NCBI GenBank assembly: GCA_026874595.1
Contig: CM049316.1
Location: 33,675,339 to 33,739,338, forward strand
DNA length: 64,000 bases
Source of the DNA: Sipunculus nudus
Lineage: Eukaryota; Annelida; Sipuncula; Golfingiida; Sipunculidae
Direction of reading: 5' to 3'
Within the stretch, counting starts at the first letter, position 1. Each line of letters opens with the position of its first letter. Below are positions 25,300 to 35,240 of this stretch, in pieces. Both the position numbers and the translations under genes were made by a program. The notes below the pieces were generated by a model. It was not told the DNA's origin and did not search any database. It worked only from the letters and a program-made list of their open reading frames with translations.

Positions 25300-25570
25300 A
25301 TTCAGGCCCGGTGACTACTGCACCTGCTGGCCCTGGCTGTGTAATCTTCCCCATTGCTGGGTCATACCATTGAATAACCCCTAAAAGGCGTAATAGTCTG
25401 TGAGTGAAACACAGCCATTGGGCATGGCTTTCCCATTAAGGCTGCAGAGCGTTCAACCTCAGGGGTGGCTGATCATGAAAATCTCACTGTCTCTGCTGAG
25501 ATTCAATCTCACGATCTTCTGGCTTTTTAGTCTTGTGCTCTACCTCTGAGTCATAGAATCCGGTTGATTT
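25300..25570 (-). mobile_element. tRNA-derived SINE
   Basis: On the minus strand the head reads TGACTCAGAGGTAGAGCACA (A-box-like), followed about 35 bases later by AGATTGAATCTC (B-box-like). A conserved body follows with AACGCTCTGCAGCCTTAATG, TGCCCAATGGCTGTGT..TCACTCAC and GACCCAGCAATGGGG. The same body is found on the plus strand at about 34960-35180, so this is a dispersed family with a polymerase III type head. Confidence 0.75.
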
Positions 25571-26581
25571 TTTTCAAGTTATTTAATTTTATATATTTAC
25601 AGTACTGCATATATTTGAATACATAAGTTAATTCACAATTCTAAATTGCATCAACATTATAGCTTATTTGGTGGGACAGCATCACATATTGCACACACAT
25701 GTATATGTTGTTTAATAAAATATATTATATATATGTGCAAAACAATTAACATCTAAAAATATAACACTTGTTTCAGAGTAAACAATTCTAAACAAGACCT
25801 TTATCCATAAATGGGCTCATTTATTATAAAATTAAGCATACTGATGGGTTTTAATTCTCAAATATTATTTGAAAGGAAATTAATTTCTCTAAAAATGCTA
25901 CATTTCTATTTCATGGCATCTACATATTTGTTCGAACTTTGCATGATGAAAGTGTTAAATATCTGAGGCACATTCATTCTATTTTATGGTCAAATCCTGA
26001 CAATTATATGTTTTGCAATCTTATAAGCACGCAGGTGTTTTTGTTTAGATTTCTTTGTTTAAAATATGAGGATCATGGCAGACAAACCTGATTCAGACGC
26101 TGTAACAATAAGTTAGCCCCCGCCCCCTGTTAGCAGTTAGGACTTCCATAACTATATTATTACATTTGGAACCACATATGACATTATATATATTATATAT
26201 ATTATATTATATATATATTATATGTATTATATATATTATATATAAATAATATATATATTAAATAATATTTATTATATTACATTATATATAATATTATATA
26301 ATATTTTTATATAATATAATATTATATATATATATATGCATTGGTGGACTAATTCGTGCTCATGCATTATTTTGGCTGAAGGCCTAAATAAACTTCTACT
26401 TATATTTATTTTTTTCTTAGTTAAACTCAAATTCTGATGCTGAAAAAGGGCACATATGAATAATTTATGTCTGTAAAACACTCGGAGCTTAATTTGTGAC
26501 TAACTGAATACTGATTTATTGTATCAAAAGATGTAAAGACTTTCATAACTATTGTTACATTTGGAACCTCTTTTATGACAT

Positions 26582-26586
<5 letters not shown>
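25571..26586. other. Non-coding, imperfect AT-rich repeats
   Basis: Mostly anonymous. 26185-26335 is an imperfect TATATTATATA-type low-complexity run. Two near-duplicate phrases 'CATAACTATATTATTACATTTGGAACC' (about 26147) and 'CATAACTATTGTTACATTTGGAACC' (about 26545) each precede a TA-rich tract. Confidence 0.5.
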
Positions 26587-26673
<87 letters not shown>

Positions 26674-26678
26674 TATTA
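26587..26678. repeat. (TA)n microsatellite
   Basis: A run of about 90 bases of alternating AT. Confidence 0.97.
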
Positions 26679-26994
26679 TTTCCTGCACATGTATTATGTT
26701 TGTATGTTATTACCTAGTTGTATGTTTACTGACATTAAAGTGTTGTACGGTCTCTACAACATCGTTTTCTATTCTTCTACACAAGCTGAGGTGCAAGGTG
26801 CATGTTCCTGATATACAAAGAGTCCTTGATGTAACGAGTGTGTCTACACGTGCACAAAAAATTAGGCATCAAAACGTCTCAGGTTATGTACCACCTGTAA
26901 GTCTTTACCAGTGTTATTGTTTCTGTACATACCCTTGATGTTTTCAGCTAATTGACATTCCCTCGGCATGAAGAACAATAGTTTAAAACATGAC
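26679..26994. other. No gene confirmed
   Basis: An open plus-strand block at about 26783-26897 (LRCKVHVPDIQRVLDVTSVS...) sits between an AG and a GTAAGT, but I do not recognise it. It is left uncalled. Confidence 0.3.
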
Positions 26995-27262
26995 CATCAT
27001 TTTAAGAAAAAATATTTTTACCCAACTAGATGGGTTATCAGTAGCCCAACATCCCTATATTCCCATTAACCCAACTGGCTCCTAACCCTAAGCACTGGGT
27101 CAAATACAACCCAATATTGGTTAATTATTTAAACCATTCGTTGGGAAAATGGCATTACCCAACAGCATTGGTTTATAATAACCCAATGTTAAGTCAATAG
27201 TAATAGTAACCGTGCGTTGGTTTATGTGTTAGGTTATTTTTAACCCAACAATTTTTAGTGTG
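26995..27262. repeat. Palindromic TTGGGTTA-type MITE
   Basis: About ten CCCAA / TTGGG half-sites in both orientations, ending TAACCCAACAATTTTTAGTG. This is the inverted complement of the start of the 11430-11575 copy. Confidence 0.65.
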
Positions 27263-28598
27263 TATAATCTACATAAAGTAATAACGTTAAACACTTTGCA
27301 GTTTTTCATGGATATTTATGTTACTGGCCTTGAGCTAGGAGATCTGGCAACAATCGGACCATCGGGTCCGACCCTCTCTTGGGCGGACATCCCGCTTAAA
27401 CGGACAAATCGTTCGGTCCCGTGACTGTCCGCTTTAGAGGGGTTTCATTTTATTCTGAAAACGTTTAATTATGAAAGAACTGACGCTGATGTTTATCATT
27501 GTCAGTTCAGAATTTAGAGTAGTAAAACTACGGCTGTTTAATAGTGGTAGGTATATGACGGTATGTTCTCAGACCTTGGCCTTAATAATCAGTGCTGTCG
27601 GTTTATCTTATCTTTATGTGTTTATATTTGAAGAAGAAATAACCAATGTAATTTACAATGTATATTTGCATATAAATGAAAACTAACACTGAACCACTTT
27701 CTATGAACCATCATTAGATGTGTAACTCTCTTTCTATTAAAACACCAAGGTATTCTTTTAATTGAAAATAAATATGTTTCTATGCTCTATTATTAAATGT
27801 TTAAACCTACATTGAAACATCAATGTATTCTCTTAATTGATTTATTGTCAACACAAAGAAACTTATAACAATGGACATTTTCTTTCTGATTGGTTAAAAA
27901 CCTAAATGTTGTCTCTGTCATCCCTGATATATATTCATACGCCTGCTGTTGTAACTGCTAAGTGACTTTATATTAATGATATCTTGCAAAAAAAGGCCTG
28001 TTATATTCAACATCTAACAGTACTGTAGCTTAAACCCAAAGTCAGCATATGAAAGTCACTTCGGCCCTCAGACAGCAGACAGACTGCGACCTGCGTCGGA
28101 TTGCTTCTTCCAAGGAGGGCCACACTAAAGGTTGTATGATGATGCAAATATTTTCGTCCCTTTTTTACAACGCCTCATGATCTTTAGGCACGCTAGACCA
28201 AACCAATCGTTAGATATGATTGTGTACTTTCTAACAAAAACGATAACATGTGCGAGAAAAAAATCGTTTTGATTCAGCTGTGATTCAGCAGGTAACTAGA
28301 CCATAGCTAACCTGTATGCCACCCACAGAGGTGATTTAACACTTTGGTTTATGAGTTCATACGTATTTTTTGGTGCTAACTTATCAACCGTAGACCATTT
28401 CAATGTTAGGATTACCGACTATTTACCATGGTTTTGAGGCAATAGGATGGATGGATGTTAGAGTGTGTTTTCACCTATGACATATGTCTCGATTCCAGTA
28501 CAGGTTCACCAGTCTACTAAGCTACACGGCTAATGAAAGTCCCAAACTCAAATTTCCTGTCGCGAAACGTAGCGGGCAAGCGGGGCAAATTATTCTTA
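27263..28598. other. Non-coding, no gene seen
   Basis: No recognisable gene. The open frame at 27471-27686 has no identifiable content. Confidence 0.45.
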
Positions 28599-28689
28599 AC
28601 GCTCTTTACACAGAGCATTTACTATAGGCCTATTACCTCTATCAGTAGCTTCTTTAGAGGCGCAAGATTACCGCTGCCTCGAGAGCGTA
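28599..28689 (+). mobile_element. 91-bp MITE with 10-bp target duplication
   Basis: ACGCTCTTTACACAGAGC at the left and GAGCGTA at the right form short inverted ends. Flanks ATTATTCTTA (28589-28598) and ATTGTTCTTA (28690-28699) match at 9 of 10 positions. A second copy at 34371-34469 has a perfect 10-bp duplication. Confidence 0.75.
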
Positions 28690-28749
28690 ATTGTTCTTAC
28701 AACTCCTCCATACAGGTCCCGCATACGTTTTCATTCCTTGGTAATTATT

Positions 28750-28845
28750 GCCTCTCCCATGCGTTCAATCCCGTTCGTGTGTGCGTGTGTGTGTTCGTGT
28801 GCGCGTTTGTTCACAACATAACCCACGCAGTCGTGAACGAATAAA
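28750..28845 (+). repeat. GCGTTCATTCCC/GT-rich repeat, copy 1
   Basis: GCGTTCAATCCCGTTCGTGT, a GT/GC-rich run, 'TTCACAACATAACCCACGCA' and 'TCGTGAACGAAT' follow the same order as at 37282-37380. This is a short interspersed repeat. Confidence 0.6.
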
Positions 28846-29476
28846 ATTTTATGTGGTCCGCACTAGGGCAGAAACGGGTACAAAATTTTGGACTCGAGTA
28901 CGAGATTGTCATTACCCGACTCGGACTCGAGTACTTGTTACCATGGCAACGCTGTACAGATAAAACATACATCTGTTAACTGATGCAAAAATATGCATAA
29001 ATTTGACTTCGTGACGGCTTAACTTTCTTCCAGCGAAGGAATAGATACAAGTACTAAAATTACACAGAGTGGAAAATTCCCTTCGAAAGCAAGCAAGTCA
29101 TTGATGCAAGTCCCTTCTAAATAAACTGTGCAGTATGATTAATATGTATAACGTTACCTCATTAACGGTACCGATTGTACAGTCAAGTTTATAAACCATT
29201 TTTTTCTAGACCCTACAAGCGCATTGGCTACTATTCCGATCTTGAAGTTGTAACTAGTAAGCCTAGCAGACGGTCAACACACTTTTTCGTTCGTGGCGAT
29301 CCCAGGTCATTACCTCGCTGGTTTCAAATTTATCCACTCGCTGCTCGTTTTGTTTAGGCAAACGGAACGGGCACTAGCGTGAATAAGCAAGCATTCATGT
29401 ACAGGTCATGCCAAGAAAATAAACTTTTTTACGGAGTCTGGGCCGTCAGGGATAAAAATATAAAAAAGATGGGGAT

Positions 29477-31140
29477 TCACCATGCCCAGGCTAATTTTGT
29501 TCCGAGATTTGTTTGTAAAAAATTATTGTCCGCCGTTATGTGTTTTATAATCTCTTTCAAGATCGACAGAAGAGGGAATCTCTGAGTATTAACTTTCCAC
29601 CACAGCAGCGGGTTGGCTGTCCCGGTCGATCCCTCTTTCATTAAGTTATCGATCTCCTGTTCAACTGACACCTGTTCCTGTTCAATATCTGCGATGTCTC
29701 CGATCAGATGATTCATGACAGAGTTAAAATCTGCTGATGGTTTAACTTTCTTGGATGGCGAAGTCACTTTTTCTGTGACTGTGGAACCCAGGGGTTTAGG
29801 TTCTTCATTTAGTATGGATGTATCCACAAGAACCTTGATATGTTCAGTTACAGCCCTGCGGTCCTCGTCTTCCAGAAATTTCAGACGTTTTTACCTGGGG
29901 TCCATGAACGTGACAGTCATTGGTACGGACTGCAGGTATCCACCACGAATGAATCTGGATTTAATTCCTGTGGCAATGTTAGTTTTCAGTAGCTGCACAA
30001 TGCCACTGTCAATCTCATGCGGCGCAAGATGATTCTGAAGAAGCCCAAAGATAAGAGGATATATGGCCCCGGGAGACGGGAACTGCTCTGTGCACAAGAC
30101 CTCCGTGGCTGACACAAGAACTTCAGATACTGAGAGTCAGCATGAATAACAGCATATATTTCACCACGTAGCTCAGCCATCCTGCTTAGCATAAAGTATG
30201 TTGAGTTCCATCTTGTGCTTACATCTGTGATCAAACGTTTTGGTTTCTTGCCAAGACGCTTTGGTGGTCTTCAAGAGCTTGCGAGGCCACGACAGATTTT
30301 GAGAAAAAGGCCATCAGTCTTCGCGAATGTATTATCACGTTTCTGATAGTGGCTACATTTAATCCTTCGTGTACTGCCAACTGCAGTGTATGTGCAAAGC
30401 ATCTCACTCTCGGATAGTTAGCTTCTCTTGCGGCGGCATCCATATTACTGTCATTGTCAGTGGTCAAAGCAGACACTTGCTTAATCTGAAACTCAGTTTG
30501 AATGTCTTTCAAAATATTACCAACATTTTCCCCTGTATGCCGCTCTTCCACACGCCTTGTAGCCTGCATACATGGCAACAGCTCCCATGCGTCATTGATG
30601 TAATGGGCAGTTACAGTTATATAGCCATGAGTTGCCGTGCTTGTCCATAGGTCAGTTGTTAGTGCCGGTTTGGGTACTGAAGTGTCGGTTTGGGTATTGA
30701 ATGTTTCTGTTAGCGTGTCTTGCTTTAACATACATTTTCATGAAATAATTGTGAAAAGTGGTATGGGATGGAACTTTGTAAGATGGGTTTAATTCCTTGC
30801 AGAATGCGCGAAACCCTTTCCCATCAACAATTGACAGTGGTCTAAGATCTAGGGCACACATGAGCACAGCCTGTTTAGTGATAAGTTCATACTTACTTTA
30901 GCTTATTGGTATTATCAGCATATCCCTCACTGGTCTCACAACAGACGTCTTCACCTTGGAACCTGCCAAAGAAGGATGTTTGATATCTAGATGTTTTCGC
31001 ATGGTGCTCGTAGTACTTCCGGTATAGCCTAACTTCACACCAAACAAACGACAATAGTCTTTTTATGAGGACTGTCCAAATCAAAATGTTCCCACACAGA
31101 ATGATTTCTTCACACACTGCAATGACTGAGTCGTTCAGGT
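29477..31140 (-). pseudogene. hAT-family transposase with BED finger, broken
   Basis: Blocks in order on the minus strand: a BED zinc finger (CRLFGVKLGYTGST, HLDIKHP; the second metal Cys is Phe); the N-terminal helical part CALDLRPLSIVDGKGF and LNPSYKVPSHTTF; RNase-H-like core TTDLWTSTATHGYITVTAHY, the ALTTDNDSNM block, the CFAHTLQLAV motif and TDVSTRWNSTY; then KFLEDEDRRAV and the C-terminal dimerisation block NPLLWWKVNTQRFPLLSIL. These define the ZBED-like hAT group (cut-and-paste DNA transposase). Several frame changes (for example around 31070, 30900, 30740, 30235 and 30115) and an in-frame TAA in the DPR..KRL block near 29894 make it inactive. Confidence 0.9.
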
Positions 31141-31356
31141 TTGACATTCAAACTCTGTGACTGTACACGCGGGGTATTCTTGTGCCGCGTGGTGAACTTA
31201 GAACTGTTTGAAATTGAGCCAGCGTCTCATGTACTCATGCCTACAGCGAGTGGAAACCGCACATGCAGCCCATGTACATATGGTTGCTCCTGCCACTTTT
31301 GTTCAGATAACAGCCTTTTAACTGGGGATTTTGAGCTATCATTAACACGGCTCTAA

Positions 31357-32600
31357 ATAACCTTTTCCGCCTGTCTCAGACAGCTAGATAAGTTGTAACA
31401 AAAATAACACAAAAACAACATCTTTCAGAGGTGGTGTTCCACCGATTCCCAATATTTCCCATATTTTCTTGTAAAACTTCCGTATAATTTCTTATATCAT
31501 CTGACATTTAGGCCCTCAATGTTTCACCACACAATCGTGTGTCTGATATTATAACGATACTTTTGAAAAGCTCCAATTATCCTTTATTATGCTATTTATT
31601 CAAACCAATCAAGTTTCTCTTTATATAATAATAATAATAATGATAGCAATAATAATAACAACAAAATGCAACAATTATAATATAGACATACTGCCATAAT
31701 TTACATCAAGAACATGCGCTAGTCTAAGAGAAAATCGGAACTGTGTTTATTGAAAATCTGATAGCAAAAGAATTGAGACTTTTGCATTTGCGATTTGTGA
31801 AGTCAGTGAATTGAAACCGGATAAAAATAGGCACTTGGCAGTTTAAATTATCCGCGGAAATTTCCTCAAATGAATATGAGTGCATGTTTCCTTTCCTAAA
31901 ATGGAATTATGATGGGCAATTTTTGCGTCGTCACTTCCACTCTCTGGTAACTGGTTATCAGGCCGTTTGTAAACTGTCAACTTAATGTCATGTGCTCATT
32001 CCAGTCAAATCACAAGCAAACAACATAATCGTTTCTATATACCTACTTTTTAGAAATAAAATTTTTATATTAAGTTTATATTAAGCCGCATATATATATA
32101 AATGCTTTCTATTATATAAAAATGCTCCCTTTTTTCTGGTAGCAAAGCGCCGCCATGCGACCGTACTGGGAGACCATCATAGAGGCAGCTTATTGGCGCT
32201 ACAACCTTAGGCTACTGCGTTAGTCTGAAATCTGAACAGCTTCTGTTTTTTTCTAAACATGTGGGCGCTTCTTATTATCTGGAGAAATGTTCGAGGTTAA
32301 TTCGAATACGGACAGGTATGTTTGCAAGCACGCATCCTGCCGCATAGTAGGCCTAAGTGCGAGTTCTTGTCGACTTGTTGAGCGCCTCTGGCTCACAAAG
32401 GTTGCGGCTAAACGAGAAAGGACTCCGTGCGAAACGGGTTAAATATGTAACTGGTTTCTTTGTAACATATTAAGGAACGAAATATCTAGCAAGAGTTTAC
32501 AAGACCTCCTTTAATTTGTTTAGATATATGGTTATAGCCCTATATGGCAAGCTACGATAATGTAACAGACTGTCCATAAATTTCAGTGATATTCATATAT
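31357..32600. other. Non-coding part of the hAT element
   Basis: No coding content was recognised. It contains a short imperfect AAT trinucleotide run at about 31627-31665. Confidence 0.45.
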
Positions 32601-32700
32601 AAGCAAGTACTTAAACGAGTACTCGAGTCCAAATTTTTGGACTCGAGTACTCGGTAAGTATTACCCGGACTCGAGTCCTCGAGTACTCCTTTCAGCCTCC

Positions 32701-33400
32701 TTGCATGACAAGAATGAAGATTCTTTTTCGAGTTGTTGCAATTTGTACCCTGTTTACAGAACCACATCTTTAAAGGTCTCAAAAAAAAGAGAAAAAAAAT
32801 CGTAAAAATTTGAAAAAAAATAGAATTGGCGCGACCAGTCTGCAGAAACTGATGGAACAGCTCATGATCAATATGTATGCCGAAAATCATGACCACCAGT
32901 GTTCTAGTTATAGAGATACTGCAGTTTTTGTATCAAATTTTCCATTATCTGTATTTTGGAGCCATACAGCTTAAAGAATATGGGTAACAGAGACCTAATT
33001 TCAGGTTTCCATGGAGACTTATCATGGTTCTCTTTGTGTGTTCTAGAATGAAGATTCAAGGTCCAGTCGTTACGATTTGTACCCTGTTGAGAGATATCTA
33101 AATCTTTAAAGGTCTCAAAAAAAAGAGAAAAAAGAGGAACTGATGGATCACGTCTGGATCAATATGTATGCCAAAAATCATGACCATCAGTCAAGTAGTG
33201 AATGAGATATTGAAGTTTTTGTATGAAATATTTGACTTTCCTTGGGGGTACTTTGGGGCCCCATAGCTCAAAGGATATGGGTAACAGAGACTTAAATTCT
33301 GGTTTCCAAGGAGATTTTTCATGGACCTCTCAGAATCCCAAGTTACAATGTTCTAGCTCCAGCGGTTACGATTTGTGCCTGGTTAACGGACCGACAGACG
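32701..33400 (+). repeat. Diverged tandem repeat, ~300-330-bp unit
   Basis: The phrases 'TTTGTACCCTG', 'AAAGGTCTCAAAAAAAAGAG', 'GATCAATATGTATGCC.AAAATCATGACCA' and 'GATATGGGTAACAGAGAC' recur in the same order from about 32738, 33071 and (partial) 33365. Confidence 0.75.
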
Positions 33401-33480
33401 GACAGACAGACGGACGACGGAAAAAGAGTGATCGCTATAGCTCAGATGACTTTCAGTCAGCTGAGCTAAAAAATGAATAA
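33401..33480 (+). repeat. GACAGACGGAC / GATCGCTATAGCTCA repeat, copy 1
   Basis: ACGGACCGACAGACGGACAG, then AAAAAGAGTGATCGCTATAG, then an imperfect CTGAGCTAAAAA end. A minus-strand relative lies at about 59840-59945. Elements of this layout are, to my knowledge, common in molluscan DNA. Confidence 0.65.
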
Positions 33481-34101
33481 AACTATCCGTATTATCAATA
33501 TTTTCCAGAGCCGTAGAATAATTTATATGTTATGGCCTTATTTAAGTTCCCTCTTACAAATGTACAGAGAACGAACCGGGAAGATTTTGTATTCATAATA
33601 AGGTACTGTACGTATGAAAAGTGTCTCCCTGTAAAAAAGTAACTCTATTGATGCATAATGTAGGTCTCTTGCGTCACATCATTAAAAAGAAAATAACGTA
33701 CACCCGACGACATTCCTAGACCACCCTTTTCAAAGCTTAATATAGTGTTCGGAGAAAAAAGTACCAAACATGTACCATACCAATATCTTATGAATAAAAG
33801 TTCTTGGTTAACCCACAGTTAAGTCTTTTTTAACAAAGCCGTGGGAAACAGCATTCGATTGAGGAACAAAGTAAGGTTGGAATTTTAATTATGTTTCATT
33901 CGTCATGTGATATTTTCCTTTTACTGGAAAGAGTATTTATTTGTATCATGCTTGGGACCAAAGATCACACGATGCACTCTTTATGTTAAATATAGATGCA
34001 TGTATTCTAATCATTTAAGAAATATATTTATTCATATAAAAAATAACTAGACTGCGGAAATGTAGTTTTAACCTGGTTTAATCTTTTTTCCTCGATGCGG
34101 A

Positions 34102-34104
<3 letters not shown>
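33481..34104. other. Non-coding, no gene seen
   Basis: No recognisable feature. Confidence 0.5.

Positions 34105-34194
<90 letters not shown>
34105..34194. repeat. (TA)n microsatellite
   Basis: About 90 bases of alternating AT with one interruption. It abuts the left end of the pogo-like MITE. Confidence 0.97.
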
Positions 34195-34198
<4 letters not shown>

Positions 34199-34796
34199 AA
34201 AACCTCGTTGTGTCGTATGCGATGGAATCGGTGAATTTACTTCGACACAACCGGAGTTCGATACAACCGATGTTCATTATATTCAACCTTCTTCAGCCTT
34301 GATTATTATAGTAAATACTGCATATGTATAGGGCCTATGTAATAGAGTTCTCACAGATGTAGGATTAGGTACGCTCTTTACACAGCGCTTTATCTATAGG
34401 CCTACTACCTATATCGTATAAAATCATCAGCTTCTTCAGAAGCGCAAGACTCCGCTGCCTCGGAGCGTAAGGATTAGGTAAATCAAGAAAATGTAATAAA
34501 AGCACACACATGTACATGTATAAAAGCACACAAATCACCAAATGATTGACTCAGATCATTCTTTAGATCAATACATCAGATCTTAAAAATGCAGTAACAT
34601 TCCTTTGCTTAACACGAGAATGCTCCTGATCAGCAACAAATCACCTCGACACATCAGGTTTTTCGACACATCCGACTTCGACACAAGCGGAGTTAAATTA
34701 CTAAGGTTTTAACTGTTTTTTGCAGGGACTCCACATTCGACTTCGACACATGCGGGAATTCGACTTAACCGAGTTCGACACAACGAGGTTTCACTG
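34195..34796. mobile_element. pogo/Tigger-like MITE with TA duplication
   Basis: Left end CAATAAAACCTCGTTGTGTC. The right end, read in reverse complement, is CAGTGAAACCTCGTTGTGTC. Both are flanked by TA (34193-34194 and 34797-34798). Subterminal TTCGACACA/TGTGTCGAA repeats occur on both sides. CAGT(A/G)AAACCTCG-type ends with TA target sites are characteristic of pogo/Tigger Tc1-mariner relatives. No transposase remains. A second MITE is nested at 34371-34469. Confidence 0.85.
34371..34469 (+). mobile_element. 99-bp MITE nested in the pogo-like element, perfect 10-bp duplication
   Basis: ACGCTCTTTACACAGCGC ... TCGGAGCGTA is flanked on both sides by AGGATTAGGT (34361-34370 and 34470-34479). 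The interior matches the copy at 28599-28689 (CTATAGGCCTA..ACCT..TATC, GCTTCTT.AGA.GCGCAAGA, CCGCTGCCTCG). Confidence 0.88.
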
Positions 34797-34854
34797 TATA
34801 TGTATGTACAGTGAATGTCATGTGTGAATGCGTTACATATGCATTCGATTCCAG

Positions 34855-35240
34855 GTAGGACGTAGATTAGTGGTTAAGGCGTGGGACTCCGGAGATGAAG
34901 ATCCCAGGTTTGAACCCCGCCAATGCCACAATGGATTATGGGTATAATCTAACCGGCTTCTGTTGCATAGAGGTAGAGTACAGGACTCAAAGCCGGGAAG
35001 TCGTGAATTCATATTTCAGTCGTGATTTTTAAGGTCTGCCCAAAACCAAGGTTGGGCGCTCTGCAGGCTTAATGGGAAGGCTGTGCCCAAGAGCCGTGTA
35101 TCACTCACAAACGAGTGCGTATTTGGGCGGTTCCTCTGTGTAACGACCCAGCAATGGTGATAATTGCACACCCAGGACCCAAGGATACAAAATAATATGA
35201 AGTGAAGCGAGTGCTACCGCCCGGTCACGTAGTCCCAAAC
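34855..35240 (+). mobile_element. tRNA-derived SINE, apparently two-headed
   Basis: The first head has TAGATTAGTGGTTAAGGC (A box) and GGTTTGAACCCC (B box, about 34908-34919). A second head-like part with GCATAGAGGTAGAGTACA follows at about 34964. The body (GGTTGGGCGCTCTGCAGGCT, GGCTGTGCCCAAGAGCC, TCACTCAC, ACGACCCAGCAATGG) matches the minus-strand SINE at 25300-25570. It is either a dimeric SINE or two adjacent insertions. It is not scored as a tRNA gene because no acceptor-stem pairing or mature end was found. Confidence 0.75.

Larger units (their letters stand above)
28862..32700 (-). mobile_element. hAT (ZBED-type) DNA transposon, degenerate
   Basis: A broken BED/hAT transposase (minus strand) lies between two regions of inverted GACTCGAGTAC/GTCC motifs: left 28862-28945 (CACTAGGGCAGAAACGGGTA..TTGGACTCGAGTAC) and right 32605-32700 (reverse complement CAAGGAGGCTGAAAGGAGTA..GGACTCGAGTCC). 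The outer ends are similar (GGGCAGAAA/GGGCTGAAA type). An 8-bp target duplication is not evident, so the exact ends are approximate. Confidence 0.6.

Noticed and set aside
26696-26938. Exon candidate LRCKVHVPDIQRVLDVTS...
   Set aside because: Splice-like borders exist but the sequence is unrecognised, the context is (TA)n and MITE, and there is no partner exon.
34855-34945. Functional tRNA gene
   Set aside because: A and B boxes are present, but the sequence runs into a SINE body. I could not form a convincing acceptor stem, and the body is shared with another dispersed copy.
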